From Limnohabitans curvus (GTDB lineage Bacteria > Pseudomonadota > Gammaproteobacteria > Burkholderiales > Burkholderiaceae_C): 64,000 nucleotides of DNA. The notes under the pieces were generated by a model. That model was not told where the DNA came from, did no database searches, and was given only the letters and a program-made list of their open reading frames with translations. The stretch lies in NCBI RefSeq assembly GCF_003063475.1, contig NZ_NESP01000002.1, forward strand, positions 62,001 to 126,000, given 5' to 3'. Position 1 is the first letter of the stretch. Every line of letters starts with the position of its first letter. A program made the translations under genes and the position numbers. Below, piece by piece: positions 33,199 to 43,396 of the stretch.

Positions 33199-34095
33199 CT
33201 AGATGGTTGGGAGACGCGGAGTTTCAAAAAGAGTCTTAATGGAGAAGTTGGTGACTAGAGCGGTGCCGATGAGGATCACAGCACCACCCATAACGGTATG
33301 CAGGCCGATATTTTCCCCGAGAAACAACCAACCCCACAGAATACCGAATACAGGAATTAGAAATGTGACGGTGAGAGCAGATGTTGCTCCGACATCGGAT
33401 ATCAGACGGAAATAAAGAAGGTAGGCAATGCCACTACAGACAATGCCCAGAATTGCGACAGAAAGGACAATGCGTAGAGGGGGGAGATCCATCACAGGTG
33501 CAGACAGCCACGTGAGGGGGGCTAGAAGTAGTGTGGCGCCCCACATGCTGCCATGTGCGTTTGCAAATGGGGCAACTGATTTCGCTGTTTTTGCGTAAGT
33601 TGTGGCAATCCCGTATGACATTGCTGCAGCCAATCCTGCGGCGATTGCAATAGTCCCGTTTTCTTGCAAGGTGAGCGCTTCAACACCCGCTAGTACGCCA
33701 ACACCAATGAGCCCTAAGGTCATTCCTAAGGTGGCTTTAATGGTAAGCGGCGATCTGAACCAGAGCGCACTGATGACTGCGGCCCAAATGGGGGCTGTTG
33801 CATTAAGGATGGATAGAAGCGACGCGCTAACTGTTTTAGCAGCGTAGGCGAAAAGAAGAAAGGGGATGGCTGAATTGAACAAGCCAAGGATCAAATAGTG
33901 TTTCCAGTGCAAAGAAACAAATAAGTTTTGTTTGCTGTAAGTACTGATTGCGAATAGAAAAAGAGCGGCAAGGCCGACACGACAAAATATCAACAGAGTG
34001 GGGCCCAGAACAGGGGCGCCGATGCGCATGAATAAAAAAGATGCTCCCCAAATAGCGGACAAAAGCAACAAACGAAAAAGACTTGAAGAGTTCAT
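33199..34095 (-). CDS. EamA/DMT-family transporter
   Basis: The 298-residue protein has about ten hydrophobic segments in two EamA repeats (LLLSAIWGASFLFMRIGAPVLGP; GIATTYAKTAKSVAP), ending in LFLGENIGLHTVMGGAVILIG. It is probably an inner-membrane exporter or importer. It is the distal gene of the aromatic operon, 72 bases after the RidA gene, so it may move a pathway intermediate or substrate. Confidence 0.8.
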   Translation of the reverse strand: MNSSSLFRLLLLSAIWGASFLFMRIGAPVLGPTLLIFCRVGLAALFLFAISTYSKQNLFVSLHWKHYLILGLFNSAIPFLLFAYAAKTVSASLLSILNATAPIWAAVISALWFRSPLTIKATLGMTLGLIGVGVLAGVEALTLQENGTIAIAAGLAAAMSYGIATTYAKTAKSVAPFANAHGSMWGATLLLAPLTWLSAPVMDLPPLRIVLSVAILGIVCSGIAYLLYFRLISDVGATSALTVTFLIPVFGILWGWLFLGENIGLHTVMGGAVILIGTALVTNFSIKTLFETPRLPTI

Positions 34096-34167
34096 TGACG
34101 AAGGTGCTCATGTAAGGTGCTAAAGGGGAGCATCAAGCTCCTATGGCGGGGAGTAGTGGAGACAACT

Positions 34168-34563
34168 TTACTCAGGCACGACGGCTGTGGCTTCAATTTC
34201 AATCTTGGCCCGATCTTCAAGTAGGTCGGCGACTTGAACGAGAGTCATCACAGGGAAATGACGTCCAATGACGTCCTGATAAGCTTTTCCGAGCGCACGT
34301 GAGTGCTGGAGATATTCGGCTTTATCTTTGACATACCAAGTCATTCGTACTAAGTGCTCTGGTCCTGCATTGGCGCAAGCTAGGGTCTGGACGATGTTTC
34401 GCAGGGCTTGGCGACATTGCTCTACGAAATCGTCGGTTTCGAATTGGCAGTCACCATTCCATCCAATCATGCCCGCGACAAATATTTGTTGTCCTCGAGT
34501 CTGGATGCCGTTGACGTAACCTTTAGGAGGTAGCCATCCATCGGGTTGAAGTACGTTCCACAT
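34168..34563 (-). CDS. RidA-family protein in aromatic operon
   Basis: The 131-residue product shows the RidA pattern (GIQTRGQQIFVAGMIGWNGD, VRMTWYVKDKAEYLQHSRALGKAYQDVIGRHFPVMTLVQVADL). It starts 10 bases after the CoA ligase gene. In a 2-aminobenzoyl-CoA pathway the ring-reduced intermediate is an enamine, so a deaminating RidA fits; this role is inferred from context. Confidence 0.85.
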   Translation of the reverse strand: MWNVLQPDGWLPPKGYVNGIQTRGQQIFVAGMIGWNGDCQFETDDFVEQCRQALRNIVQTLACANAGPEHLVRMTWYVKDKAEYLQHSRALGKAYQDVIGRHFPVMTLVQVADLLEDRAKIEIEATAVVPE

Positions 34564-34573
34564 GTGTTATTCC

Positions 34574-36244
34574 TTAAGCAAGTTGTTGTAATTTGAAGCG
34601 CTGAACCTTACCTGTTTCGGTACGGGGAAGCTGGTTAACGAAAATGATTTTCCGAGGGTATTTATATGGTGCAAAGTTATCTTTAACGAATTGCTGCAAA
34701 GCCATTTCCATTTGTGTAGAGCCAACGTATCCCTCTTTTAGTACAACAAAGGCAGTGACAATTTGGCCGCGATCTTCGTCGGGCGTTCCAATTACGCCAC
34801 ACTCAGAGATGGCAGGGTGCTCTAGGAGTGCATTCTCGACTTCAGGACTTGCAATGTTGTAGCCGGCGGAGACGATCATGTCGTCGTTGCGCGCTAGATA
34901 GCGAAAGTAGCCTTGTTCATCCATGATGAAGGTGTCACCTGGTAGATTCCAGCCATTTTTTACGTAGTCCTGTTGCCTGGTGTCATCGAGGTACCGACAC
35001 CCCGTAGGTCCACGAACGGCTAACCGACCAGGGACACCAGGGGGTAGAGGATTCATTTGGTCATCAACAATTTGCGTTCGATAACCTGGGACTGTGTAGC
35101 CGAGACAACCGGGCCTGACGTGTTTCCCTGCGGATGCGATGTAGATGTGAATCATTTCTGTGCCGCCAATACCGTCAGTGATTTCTTGGCCTGTACTTTT
35201 TTTCCACAGCTCTCTTGTTGCATCTGGTAGCGCCTCTCCGGCAGAGATTGGGTGGCGTAAGCAGCTCAAGTCAAACTGCGGAGCAATTTGTGCCATCTGG
35301 CGGTAGAAAGTAGGAGCTGTGTAGCACTGAGTTGCGCGGTATTGCGAGATCGTTTCTAGAAGTGACAGAGGTGTGTATTTTTCGATCAAAATAGAAGAGG
35401 CGCCATAGCGTAGGGGAAATGTTAAGAGTCCACCTAGACCGAACGTGAAAGCTAATGGAGGTGTGCCGCACACTATGTCTCGGGACGTCATTTCTAAGAA
35501 GTGACGTGGAAACAAATCGCACATTGCCAAGATGTCGCGATGGAAGTGCATCGTGCCTTTGGGAACTCCCGTGGTTCCGCTTGTAAAAGCGATCAAGCAA
35601 ACATCATCTCGGCTGGTTGTGCATGCTTGGAAATCCGCATTGTGGCGAAACATTCTTTCTTCTAAACATGTATTTGAGGACGTACCACCAAAATGCAGAA
35701 TTTTTTGCAATGACGGAGTGTTGTGCGGGTGGAGAGGATCTAAGCAATGATCTAGCTCATCTGCCAATGAGGCGGCACAAAGTGCAGCAGTGATTTGTGC
35801 TTTGTCTATGATTTTCTGCAGTTCTGCAGAACGTAACAAAGGCATCGTGGGAACCAAAACTAATCCAGCCTTAATGCCGGCGAGCCAACAAGCGGCAGTC
35901 ATGGGAGAGTTTGCGCCACGCAGCAACAAGCGGTTGCCGCTTACTAAACCCATGTCGGAGACTAAGACATGGGCGATGCGATCTACTTGTTGTTGCAGTT
36001 GTTCGTAAGTCCACGTGAATGGCCCGAGGGGACTTTGTCCGTGAAGTGCAGGCAATTTTCCGTTCCCGGCAATAACATGACGATCAACTAGTTCGCTGGC
36101 GACATTGAGCTGTTCGGCGTATTGAATTTCTGGACGATCAAAGATAAAGAGAGGCCATTGTTCCTTGGGCGGGAGTCGATCGCGGGCAAATGTGTCGACA
36201 TGCGAGGAGGGGAGAAGGTTGTTGATACACATGGTGTGGTTCAA
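34574..36244 (-). CDS. Aromatic acyl-CoA ligase, likely 2-aminobenzoate
   Basis: The 556-residue AMP-forming enzyme has the P-loop [31 protein letters not shown] and the C-terminal hinge ([23 protein letters not shown]) with the late lysine in [13 protein letters not shown]. It resembles benzoate/2-aminobenzoate-CoA ligases. It activates the aromatic acid for the CoA-bound pathway. The ATG overlaps the acyl-CoA dehydrogenase stop (ATGA). The substrate is inferred from the companion monooxygenase/reductase and RidA. Confidence 0.8.
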   Translation of the reverse strand: MNHTMCINNLLPSSHVDTFARDRLPPKEQWPLFIFDRPEIQYAEQLNVASELVDRHVIAGNGKLPALHGQSPLGPFTWTYEQLQQQVDRIAHVLVSDMGLVSGNRLLLRGANSPMTAACWLAGIKAGLVLVPTMPLLRSAELQKIIDKAQITAALCAASLADELDHCLDPLHPHNTPSLQKILHFGGTSSNTCLEERMFRHNADFQACTTSRDDVCLIAFTSGTTGVPKGTMHFHRDILAMCDLFPRHFLEMTSRDIVCGTPPLAFTFGLGGLLTFPLRYGASSILIEKYTPLSLLETISQYRATQCYTAPTFYRQMAQIAPQFDLSCLRHPISAGEALPDATRELWKKSTGQEITDGIGGTEMIHIYIASAGKHVRPGCLGYTVPGYRTQIVDDQMNPLPPGVPGRLAVRGPTGCRYLDDTRQQDYVKNGWNLPGDTFIMDEQGYFRYLARNDDMIVSAGYNIASPEVENALLEHPAISECGVIGTPDEDRGQIVTAFVVLKEGYVGSTQMEMALQQFVKDNFAPYKYPRKIIFVNQLPRTETGKVQRFKLQQLA

Positions 36245-37437
36245 TCGCTTTCTTTGAGCAATTCGCGCGCGATGATTAGTTGTTGCACTTCGCTTGCACC
36301 TTCGTAGATGCGCAGGGCACGAATTTCCCGATAGAGGGATTCAACGATGCAGCCTTTTTTCACCCCCATGCCCCCATGTAATTGGACGGCCATGTCAATG
36401 ACGTGTTGAGCGTTTTCGGTGGCCGTGAATTTGGCCATGGCAGCTTCTTTAGTGATGCGCTGACCTTGATCGCGCATCCACGCTGCGCGATATGTCATGA
36501 GGCGAGCCGCGTCAATTTGCATGGCCATATCAGCAAGCTTGGCTTGGCTTAGTTGAAACGAGGCCAAGTTAGTTCCGAACATTTGTCGGGTTTTCGCCCA
36601 TTGCAGTGACTCATCAAGAGCCCGTTGAGCAAAGCCAAGCGCGGCGGCAGCAACGGAAGTGCGAAAGACATCCAAAGTCGCCATGGCAACCTTGAAGCCT
36701 TGGCCAGATTCACCTAAGCGTTGCGAGATTGGGATGCAGACATTGTCTAACTTCAAATGAGCTAAAGGATGTGGGGCTATGACATCTATGCGTTCGGCGA
36801 TAGAAAAGCCTGGCGTATGAGCATCAATAATGAATGCACTAATACCGCGAGAGCCCGGGGCCTCATTAGTGCGCGCAAACAGCACATAGAAATTGGCTAT
36901 GCCGCCATTAGATATCCAAGTTTTTTCGCCATTGAGAACGTAGTGATCGGCTTGGATGTGTGCCTGACATTGCATGGCGGCTACGTCGGAACCTGCTAGA
37001 GGTTCGCTTAGGGCAAATGCAGCGATGGCGTTGCCATTCGTGACGCGAGGTAAGTAACGTTCTTTTTGTTCATCTGTGCCGAATAAGCTAATTGCGCCAG
37101 AGCCTAGACCTTGCATGGCAAAAGCGAAGTCTGCCAATCCGTGGTGCCACGCAAGAACTTCGCGTGTCAAACAAACGCTGCGTGTATCTATTGAATTGGC
37201 AATGCCGCCATATTGCGTACCTGCGACAGCATGACGTAGCCAACCATCTTGTCCAAGTACTTGGACCAGCTGCTTACAAGCGTTGTCAACTGTAGTATCT
37301 TCATGCGACACATTAAGCAAATGTTTATGTCCCCAGGCATGCAACTGCGAGTGCAATGTTCTATGTGTCTGATCAAAGAATGGCCACTGCAACGCTTGTT
37401 GCCATGAAGCGGAGGTTGTATGTGTTACAGCACTCAC
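36241..37437 (-). CDS. Acyl-CoA dehydrogenase
   Basis: The 398-residue product is typical: [16 protein letters not shown] (FAD/substrate loop), [56 protein letters not shown] with the catalytic glutamate region IYEGASE. It would oxidise an alicyclic acyl-CoA after ring reduction or opening. It lies 2 bases after the enoyl-CoA hydratase gene in the operon. Confidence 0.85.
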   Translation of the reverse strand: MSAVTHTTSASWQQALQWPFFDQTHRTLHSQLHAWGHKHLLNVSHEDTTVDNACKQLVQVLGQDGWLRHAVAGTQYGGIANSIDTRSVCLTREVLAWHHGLADFAFAMQGLGSGAISLFGTDEQKERYLPRVTNGNAIAAFALSEPLAGSDVAAMQCQAHIQADHYVLNGEKTWISNGGIANFYVLFARTNEAPGSRGISAFIIDAHTPGFSIAERIDVIAPHPLAHLKLDNVCIPISQRLGESGQGFKVAMATLDVFRTSVAAAALGFAQRALDESLQWAKTRQMFGTNLASFQLSQAKLADMAMQIDAARLMTYRAAWMRDQGQRITKEAAMAKFTATENAQHVIDMAVQLHGGMGVKKGCIVESLYREIRALRIYEGASEVQQLIIARELLKESD

Positions 37438-37439
37438 AA

Positions 37440-38294
37440 TCAGTCTCCCTTGAAGAAGGGTGTGCTTTTGGCGACGAAGGCGTTGTACGCGCGGTGAAAA
37501 TCATTGGTCATCATGCAGATGGCCTGAGCCTGAGCTTCGGCCTCGATTGCCTCATCGATGCCCATATTCCACTCTTGCTTAAGCATTTTCTTTGTCATGC
37601 CGTTTGCAAAAGTGGGGCCACTGGCGAGCTCGACTGCGAATTGCTGTGCCTGTTCAAGCAAGACATCTGGTTCGCACAATCGATTAAAGAATCCCCATTG
37701 CTGTGCTTCATCGCCTTTTAAGGCGCGACCAGTGAATAGGAGTTCACTGGCTCGCCCTTGCCCGATGGTTCGAGGCAGAAGGGTGCATGCCCCCATATCG
37801 CAGCCTGCGAGGCCGACGCGATTGAAGAGAAAGAATGTTTTGCTGCGTGCTGTGCCGAAGCGCAGATCAGAACCTAACGCAAGCATGGCGCCTGCGCCTG
37901 CACTGACGCCATCAACTGCTGCGATGATAGGTTGTGGACATGCGCGCATGGCTTTGATCACATCACCGGTCATGCGAGTGAACGCAAGTAGACCCGGCAT
38001 ATCGAACTTGGTGAGTGGGCCGATGATTTCATGTACATCACCGCCTGAACTGAAGTTCTCTCCAGCTCCGCTCAAGACGATCGCATCAACATCATCTGCG
38101 AGGCACATGGAGTTAAATAAGTCGCGAAGTTCTGCGTACGAGTCAAACGAGATGGGGTTCTTACGCTCTGGGCGATTCAGAGTGATGGTGGCGACACGCG
38201 CTAGCCAAGAAAAATCAAAGTGTTGTGCTTTGTAGTCAAAGAGGGAAAGTCGATGACGTGGCAAAGAGTGAGGTTGTCCAAGTAGGTGCTTCAT
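37440..38294 (-). CDS. Enoyl-CoA hydratase/isomerase
   Basis: The 284-residue crotonase-fold protein has the oxyanion-hole motifs [17 protein letters not shown] and [23 protein letters not shown]. The second catalytic acid in [14 protein letters not shown] fits the hydratase type. It may hydrate or hydrolytically open the ring of the CoA-bound intermediate. It sits between the SDR and acyl-CoA dehydrogenase genes. Confidence 0.85.
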   Translation of the reverse strand: MKHLLGQPHSLPRHRLSLFDYKAQHFDFSWLARVATITLNRPERKNPISFDSYAELRDLFNSMCLADDVDAIVLSGAGENFSSGGDVHEIIGPLTKFDMPGLLAFTRMTGDVIKAMRACPQPIIAAVDGVSAGAGAMLALGSDLRFGTARSKTFFLFNRVGLAGCDMGACTLLPRTIGQGRASELLFTGRALKGDEAQQWGFFNRLCEPDVLLEQAQQFAVELASGPTFANGMTKKMLKQEWNMGIDEAIEAEAQAQAICMMTNDFHRAYNAFVAKSTPFFKGD

Positions 38295-38321
38295 GAAGTG
38301 TCTTTGGTGAACGATGCGTGT

Positions 38322-39119
38322 TTAACCAGCAGACTCGCCGCCATCAACGGCAATGGCTTGTCCGTTAATGCTTCGAGATTCGGTTTGGCAAAGCCAGAGA
38401 ACACATGAAGCCACTTCTTCAGGGCGAATCATGCGTTGTTGGGGATTGCGACGCGTGAGTAAGCTAAATGCTTGTTGAGCCGTCTTGTCCGTATTTCGAA
38501 CGATGTCCTCAATGGCCTGTGCGGCGATCGCTGTTTCTGTATAGCCTGGACAAACAGCATTTACGGTGATGTGATTTTTTGCCAGTTCAAGTGCGAGAGA
38601 TCGTGTCAATCCAACGACGCCATGTTTTGCGGCTGTGTAGGCGCTGACGTGTGTGTAGCCTTGCAATCCAGAAGTGCTGGCGATATTGATGATCCGGGAG
38701 GGATTGAGAGCGGACCCGGTTGTTCGAAGAGATGGAATTGCAGCGTGTATGCAATTGAAAGTTCCCGTGAGATTCACGGCTAGCATTTGGTTCCATAAAT
38801 CAGGACTGGTTTGGTCAATGGAGCTGCTTTTTGCTTGACCTGCGTTGTTAACAAGAACATGAATGGGGCCAATGGCTTGGATTGCTTCTGAAAATCCTCT
38901 TTTCACTTGTTGCAAATCGGCGATATCTACCGACTGAACAAACTTGCGACCATGTCCTGGTAGGTCGCTTGCCATTGCATGGAGTGCTTCTTTGTTTCTG
39001 CCCACTAAGGTCAAATTTGCATCAGCTGTTGCAAGTAGTTGCGCAATAGCGGCACCGATGCCGCGGGCAGCACCGGTGATGACGATGTGCTGATGGGATA
39101 AGTCAATAGATATCGTCAT
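38322..39119 (-). CDS. SDR-family 3-hydroxyacyl-CoA-type dehydrogenase
   Basis: The 265-residue protein has the Rossmann motif TGAARGIGAAIAQLLA, NNAGQAKSS and the catalytic S-Y-K set (NIASTSGLQGYTHVSAYTAAKHG). It is probably NAD(P)-dependent, oxidising a hydroxyacyl-CoA in ring degradation. The start overlaps the monooxygenase/reductase stop by 4 bases. Confidence 0.85.
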   Translation of the reverse strand: MTISIDLSHQHIVITGAARGIGAAIAQLLATADANLTLVGRNKEALHAMASDLPGHGRKFVQSVDIADLQQVKRGFSEAIQAIGPIHVLVNNAGQAKSSSIDQTSPDLWNQMLAVNLTGTFNCIHAAIPSLRTTGSALNPSRIINIASTSGLQGYTHVSAYTAAKHGVVGLTRSLALELAKNHITVNAVCPGYTETAIAAQAIEDIVRNTDKTAQQAFSLLTRRNPQQRMIRPEEVASCVLWLCQTESRSINGQAIAVDGGESAG

Positions 39120-41443
39120 TTCTTTTGAGCGTTAGATTGAGTTGCTGCACGTTCAAAGTTAGCTTCGAGTTGACGCTTCGCGGAGAGGTAGGGCTTATGC
39201 CAAGCTATGTTGGAGTAACCAACACGAGCGGCTTCAGATAGCGTCCATGCAGGATTGGCCAAATGCGGGCGCGCAATGGCGCAGAGATCGGCACGCCCTG
39301 CGGCGATGATGCTGTTGACATGATCAGCTTCGCTGATGGCACCTACAGCGATGGTGGCGATGCCCGCTTCTTGGCGGATCTGATCTGCAAAGGGAGTTTG
39401 GAACATGCGACCATAGATAGGCTTTTCTTGTACGCTCACTTGTCCAGATGAGCAGTCAATCATGTCTGCGCCTGCCGCTTTAAAAGCCTTAGCGATTTCG
39501 ACGGCATCAGTAGGTGTGATACCTCCATCAACCCAATCGTGAGCGGAAATGCGAATGCTCATAGGAAGGTGCTTAGGCCAAACCGCGCGCATGGCCTTGA
39601 AAATCTCAAGAGGCCAACGCAAACGATTTTCTAGGCTACCTCCGTACTCATCGGTGCGTTTATTTGTGAGTGGGGAAATGAATGCAGAAAGAAGGTATCC
39701 GTGCGCACAATGCAACTCAAGCCAGTCAAAACCTGCGTTAGCTGCTCGACATGTTGCTTGTACAAACTCATTTCTGATTTCTTCTAGACCTGCATGCGTG
39801 AGTGCGGCGGGTGCAGTGCCGTTGGGCATATAGGGCTCAGTAGAAGCAGAGCACAAAGGCCAGTTGTGGTCTTCGAGAGGATGGTTAGCGCCTTTGCCTT
39901 CCCAAGGGCGGTTGGTGCTGCCCTTGGGTCCTGCGTGCCCGAGTTGAATACCAATCTTGGCATCACTGTTTTGATGTATCCAAGATACGATGCGGGTAAA
40001 GGCCTGTTGTTGGACGCCATTCCAAAGGCCGGGGCAATAGGGTGTGATGCGACCTTCTGGACATGGGGCCGTCATCTCAACCATTACCAGACCCGCACCG
40101 CCTAGTGCACGCGAGCCGAGGTGGACGAGGTGATAGTCACCAGCTATGCCATCAACCGCGGAATACTGCGCCATTGGAGAAACAACAACGCGATTCTTCA
40201 ATGCTACGGAACGCACCTGGTATGGCGTGAACATTGGAGGGATTGGAACATCGGTTTGTACATTCGCTTTTTCTGCAAACCATTTCTCATAGTTCTCAAG
40301 CCATGTCTTGTCCCGTAGACGTAGATTTTCATGACTAATGCGTTGGCTTCGCGTGAGCATTGAGTACATGAATTGTTCGGGTTCGAATTGTTCGCAGTAA
40401 CGAGCATCACAAACTTCGAACCATTCCATGGCGTTCCATGCGGCATTTTGTAGGCGCAGAGTTTCAATTCGACGTGCCTCTTGATATGAGTTAAGCACGT
40501 TGGTAATTTGCGAGGCGTCGTGGCCGTACTGATCAAATTGGCGGGTTAGCTCTATGGCATCTTCGAAGGCAAGTTTGGTTCCCGAACCAATGGCAAAGTG
40601 GGCTGTATGAACGGCATCACCCATTAAGACAACGTGGCTACCGTTTTGGTTTTTCAACCACCACTGTTCGCAGACAACACGCTGGAAACTTAACCAAGCT
40701 GAGCCGCGAAGATGGCGAGCATTGGTCATCAAAGGGGCGCCTTGCAATGATTCTGCGAAGAGCTTTTCGCAGAATGCGATGGACTCCGTTGAGTCTGCCT
40801 TGTCTAAACCGTGAGCGAGCCATACATGCTCGGGACACTCCACAATGAATGTGGTGGTGTCGCTGTCGAACTTGTAAATGTGCGCTTGAAACCAGCCGTG
40901 TTCAGTTTTCTGAAAATCGAAAGTGAATGCGTCAAAGAGGCGATTAGTGCCGAGCCAAATATATCGATTGGGGCGCGTGACGATGTCGGGCTTGAAGACA
41001 TCGACGTGTAGATCACGGATTCTCGAATTGATGCCATCACTTGCAATGATTAGATCTGCGTCGGGGTAATCGTTATCCGAGTTGGCTTCGGTCTCGAAAA
41101 CCAATTTAACGCCCAGTTGTTCGCAACGTTTCTGCAAGATGTTGAGCAACTTCTTGCGACCAATGCCGACGAAGCCATGTCCGCTGGAGCGCAGGGTTTG
41201 GCCTTTGAATCGTAGTTCGATGTCATCCCAATGATTGAACGCGTGCTGAATTTCAGTCGCAGTTGTTGTGTCCCAGACACGCATGTTTTCCATCGTCGCA
41301 TCTGAGAAAACGACGCCCCAGCCAAAGGTGTCGTACGGGTGATTTCGTTCGACAACGGTAATGTCGTGCTGCGGATGACGAAGCTTCATCAACAAACCGA
41401 AGTACAAACCAGCAGGCCCGCCACCAAGACAGACAATATTCAT
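39116..41443 (-). CDS. 2-Aminobenzoyl-CoA (or salicylyl-CoA) monooxygenase/reductase
   Basis: This 775-residue two-domain flavoenzyme heads the operon. Residues 1-~380 form a class A FAD monooxygenase (CLGGGPAGLYFGLLMK; GDAVHTAHFAIGSGTKLAFEDA). Residues ~395-765 form an Old-Yellow-Enzyme domain (FTPYQVRSVALKNRVVVSPMAQYS; HCAHGYLLSAFISPLTNKRTDEYGG; ARPHLANP). This fusion is characteristic of 2-aminobenzoyl-CoA monooxygenase/reductase and salicylyl-CoA 5-hydroxylase. A CoA ligase, beta-oxidation genes and RidA in the same operon favour the aminobenzoate assignment. Length is full. Confidence 0.85.
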   Translation of the reverse strand: MNIVCLGGGPAGLYFGLLMKLRHPQHDITVVERNHPYDTFGWGVVFSDATMENMRVWDTTTATEIQHAFNHWDDIELRFKGQTLRSSGHGFVGIGRKKLLNILQKRCEQLGVKLVFETEANSDNDYPDADLIIASDGINSRIRDLHVDVFKPDIVTRPNRYIWLGTNRLFDAFTFDFQKTEHGWFQAHIYKFDSDTTTFIVECPEHVWLAHGLDKADSTESIAFCEKLFAESLQGAPLMTNARHLRGSAWLSFQRVVCEQWWLKNQNGSHVVLMGDAVHTAHFAIGSGTKLAFEDAIELTRQFDQYGHDASQITNVLNSYQEARRIETLRLQNAAWNAMEWFEVCDARYCEQFEPEQFMYSMLTRSQRISHENLRLRDKTWLENYEKWFAEKANVQTDVPIPPMFTPYQVRSVALKNRVVVSPMAQYSAVDGIAGDYHLVHLGSRALGGAGLVMVEMTAPCPEGRITPYCPGLWNGVQQQAFTRIVSWIHQNSDAKIGIQLGHAGPKGSTNRPWEGKGANHPLEDHNWPLCSASTEPYMPNGTAPAALTHAGLEEIRNEFVQATCRAANAGFDWLELHCAHGYLLSAFISPLTNKRTDEYGGSLENRLRWPLEIFKAMRAVWPKHLPMSIRISAHDWVDGGITPTDAVEIAKAFKAAGADMIDCSSGQVSVQEKPIYGRMFQTPFADQIRQEAGIATIAVGAISEADHVNSIIAAGRADLCAIARPHLANPAWTLSEAARVGYSNIAWHKPYLSAKRQLEANFERAATQSNAQKK

Positions 41444-41725
41444 AACATTTACCTCATAAGACTTTAGAAGTAAATTATTAAATACTACAAGCTATGGAGG
41501 GTTCATGGGAAACCCCCGAAATTTGATTGCCAAAAGATTACATATCGGCGCACGGTTGTTTCGTCACTCGTAAATACCTAGAAAGTCGTATCGATAACGA
41601 ATTGCGTATTTAAAAGCATTCGTTATGCTCTCTTTGGCTGTCTTTTTTGAACTCGTATTTCTTAATGAACATGCTGAGTCGTAAGAGAAAGCATTTTTAA
41701 TTCACTTTTTGAGGAGAAGCATGAC

Positions 41726-42886
41726 ATGAAGAGATTTTGTTCAGCCTTAGTGGCAACAGGGTTGGTGTTTCCGTTGGTTGCATATGCAAATGAAGCGGGG
41801 GCAGTGCAGAGTGAGAACAACATTAAGTTCTATGGGTTTGTTCGCTTTGATGGAACTCACGATTTAGGATCCAACAACACAGCGAATGGTGATTGGGCAA
41901 GTTTTTTGCAAAGTCAACCAATTGAAGGATCAATCGACTCGAAGAAACGTGGTGGTACCTACTTAACGGCGCGGACTTCAAGATTCGGGTTTGATGGCAA
42001 ATTGGCAGGGGGTACTGTAGGCTTCAAATTAGAAGGTGATTTCAACGGTACGACAGCAGAGGGTGGCCAAACAGGGCGAGCGGCTAACAACGGGACAGGT
42101 TTGCGAATTCGTCACGCATACGTGGAGATTCATAATTGGTTGGTCGGACAAACATGGTCAAACTATGAAGACTTTGCTGGTTTGCCTGAGACGGTTCAGT
42201 TCAATCCCTCTTTAACTGCCGCGGCACCGAGGCAAGCACAGGTCAGATACACGTTCAATCTTCCAGCCTCGCAGTTGAGTTTTGCAGTCGAAAACGGGGG
42301 AAGTTATACGAGCGGAGCTTCGGGTGCAGACTTTGATAAGGGGGTCGATGTCACTGCGCGCTGGAACAAGTCTGGTGATTGGGGGCATGTCTCTGCACGT
42401 ATGGCCTCTGTCGGTTACAACACCACTGATAACAGTGGCGTGACACATAGTGCGCGTGGTTACCAGGCTGGGTTGAGCGGCTCCACGGTTGTTCCTACTG
42501 GCAAGTTTGTGTATGGGGCATTTACAGGTAATGGTGGGGGGCGTTACGCGTGGGGTTCTTTGTTCCAAGGGGCTGTGTTGACCAATAGCGGAATCAGTCT
42601 TTTCAAATCGCACGGATCCCACGTTGGGTACACGCATAACTGGTCAGGAACGCAACGCTCTAATTTGGCTTATTCGGTTGTGAACTTCGCCAATAACCCT
42701 AACGCTATTGGAAATGAGAGTAACAAGAAACTTTCACAAATGCATGTCAACTTAATTTCTAATGTGGCTAAAAATACAGAGCTTGGTGTTGAGTATGCTT
42801 ACGGGAAACGCACGTTGATGAATCCAACTGGTGACAACTACGGAGTAGAGAAGAGATTGAATGTTGCACTAACAACAATGTTCTGA
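41726..42886 (+). CDS. Outer-membrane porin
   Basis: The 386-residue protein has a signal peptide (MKRFCSALVATGLVFPLVAYA), alternating beta-strand sequence and a C-terminal phenylalanine (LNVALTTMF), all typical of a trimeric-barrel-type porin. It resembles the DcaP-type barrel in its opening NIKFYGFVRFDGTHDL. It is divergent from the aromatic operon across 280 bases, so it may serve uptake of the aromatic acid. GAGGAG lies 12-17 bases upstream, so the true start may be the ATG one codon earlier in the cluster. Confidence 0.8.
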   Translation: MKRFCSALVATGLVFPLVAYANEAGAVQSENNIKFYGFVRFDGTHDLGSNNTANGDWASFLQSQPIEGSIDSKKRGGTYLTARTSRFGFDGKLAGGTVGFKLEGDFNGTTAEGGQTGRAANNGTGLRIRHAYVEIHNWLVGQTWSNYEDFAGLPETVQFNPSLTAAAPRQAQVRYTFNLPASQLSFAVENGGSYTSGASGADFDKGVDVTARWNKSGDWGHVSARMASVGYNTTDNSGVTHSARGYQAGLSGSTVVPTGKFVYGAFTGNGGGRYAWGSLFQGAVLTNSGISLFKSHGSHVGYTHNWSGTQRSNLAYSVVNFANNPNAIGNESNKKLSQMHVNLISNVAKNTELGVEYAYGKRTLMNPTGDNYGVEKRLNVALTTMF

Positions 42887-42890
42887 AAGA

Positions 42891-42924
42891 ACAGGCCTTC
42901 GGTTCGAAGGAGTCGTGGGCCTGT
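42891..42924 (+). terminator. Branched hairpin after porin gene
   Basis: An outer stem ACAGGCC/GGCCTGT encloses an inner stem CCTTCG/CGAAGG. It starts 5 bases after the stop. There is no T-run, so termination efficiency is uncertain. Confidence 0.45.
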
Positions 42925-43221
42925 CGGTTCTATCATTACCAATAGTGGCACTCACCCAAATCTTTAGACATATCCCTGATGTCCACCCAAATTTCCACAC
43001 CTGAAGTGATCGGGGGCAGGGTCTCAACGCCGACACCTGTGGGCAGGACGCATGTTCTGGCTTTCCCCGTAGGAAGGCCAAGGGGAGAATGTCTTGAAAC
43101 CCAACTAACGCGCCACCGTCATCACGCTGCTGTAGCGCGACACCCCATAGCGTGAGATTGCCCGCATCACCGGAATCACCGCAAAACCACTCGCAGCTAT
43201 CGCACCGCTGGCTGCTTGATC
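42925..43221. other. Degenerate mobile-element-like sequence
   Basis: A GC-rich stretch without a supported gene; a minus-strand frame (AFLRGKPEHASCPQVSALRPCPRSLQVWKF) looks like translated IS-end DNA rather than protein. The TGTCCACCCAAATTTCCACACC-type start near 42978 suggests an IS terminus, but I cannot name it. Confidence 0.25.
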
Positions 43222-43350
43222 TGACCTGCCCCCACTAGCCGTACCACTGAATTAGAAGTTAGCCCAAGGTGCTAAGATTATTGCAAGACATGATGGTTTA
43301 TATTTGCGGTAACAGGTGAATTACTCGAGTGCTGTTGCGCGAACTGAGCA
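43222..43350 (-). mobile_element. Solo left end of the IS3 element
   Basis: The sequence from TGACCTGCCCCCACTAGCCG onward matches 31159-31287 with increasing substitutions (GATGGTTTATATTTGCGG vs GATGGTTTGTATTTGCAG). Only the orfB-side terminus and the last orfB codons are present, a deletion relic that abuts the pilus operon. Confidence 0.8.
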
Positions 43351-43396
43351 GGCTCGGAATCGGCAATGCGTAAGTTACGCCGAGCATCTTCTATTT

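Noticed and set aside
42869..43081. Minus-strand 70-residue ORF after porin
   Set aside because: Looks like translated IS terminal DNA; no start signal or motif.
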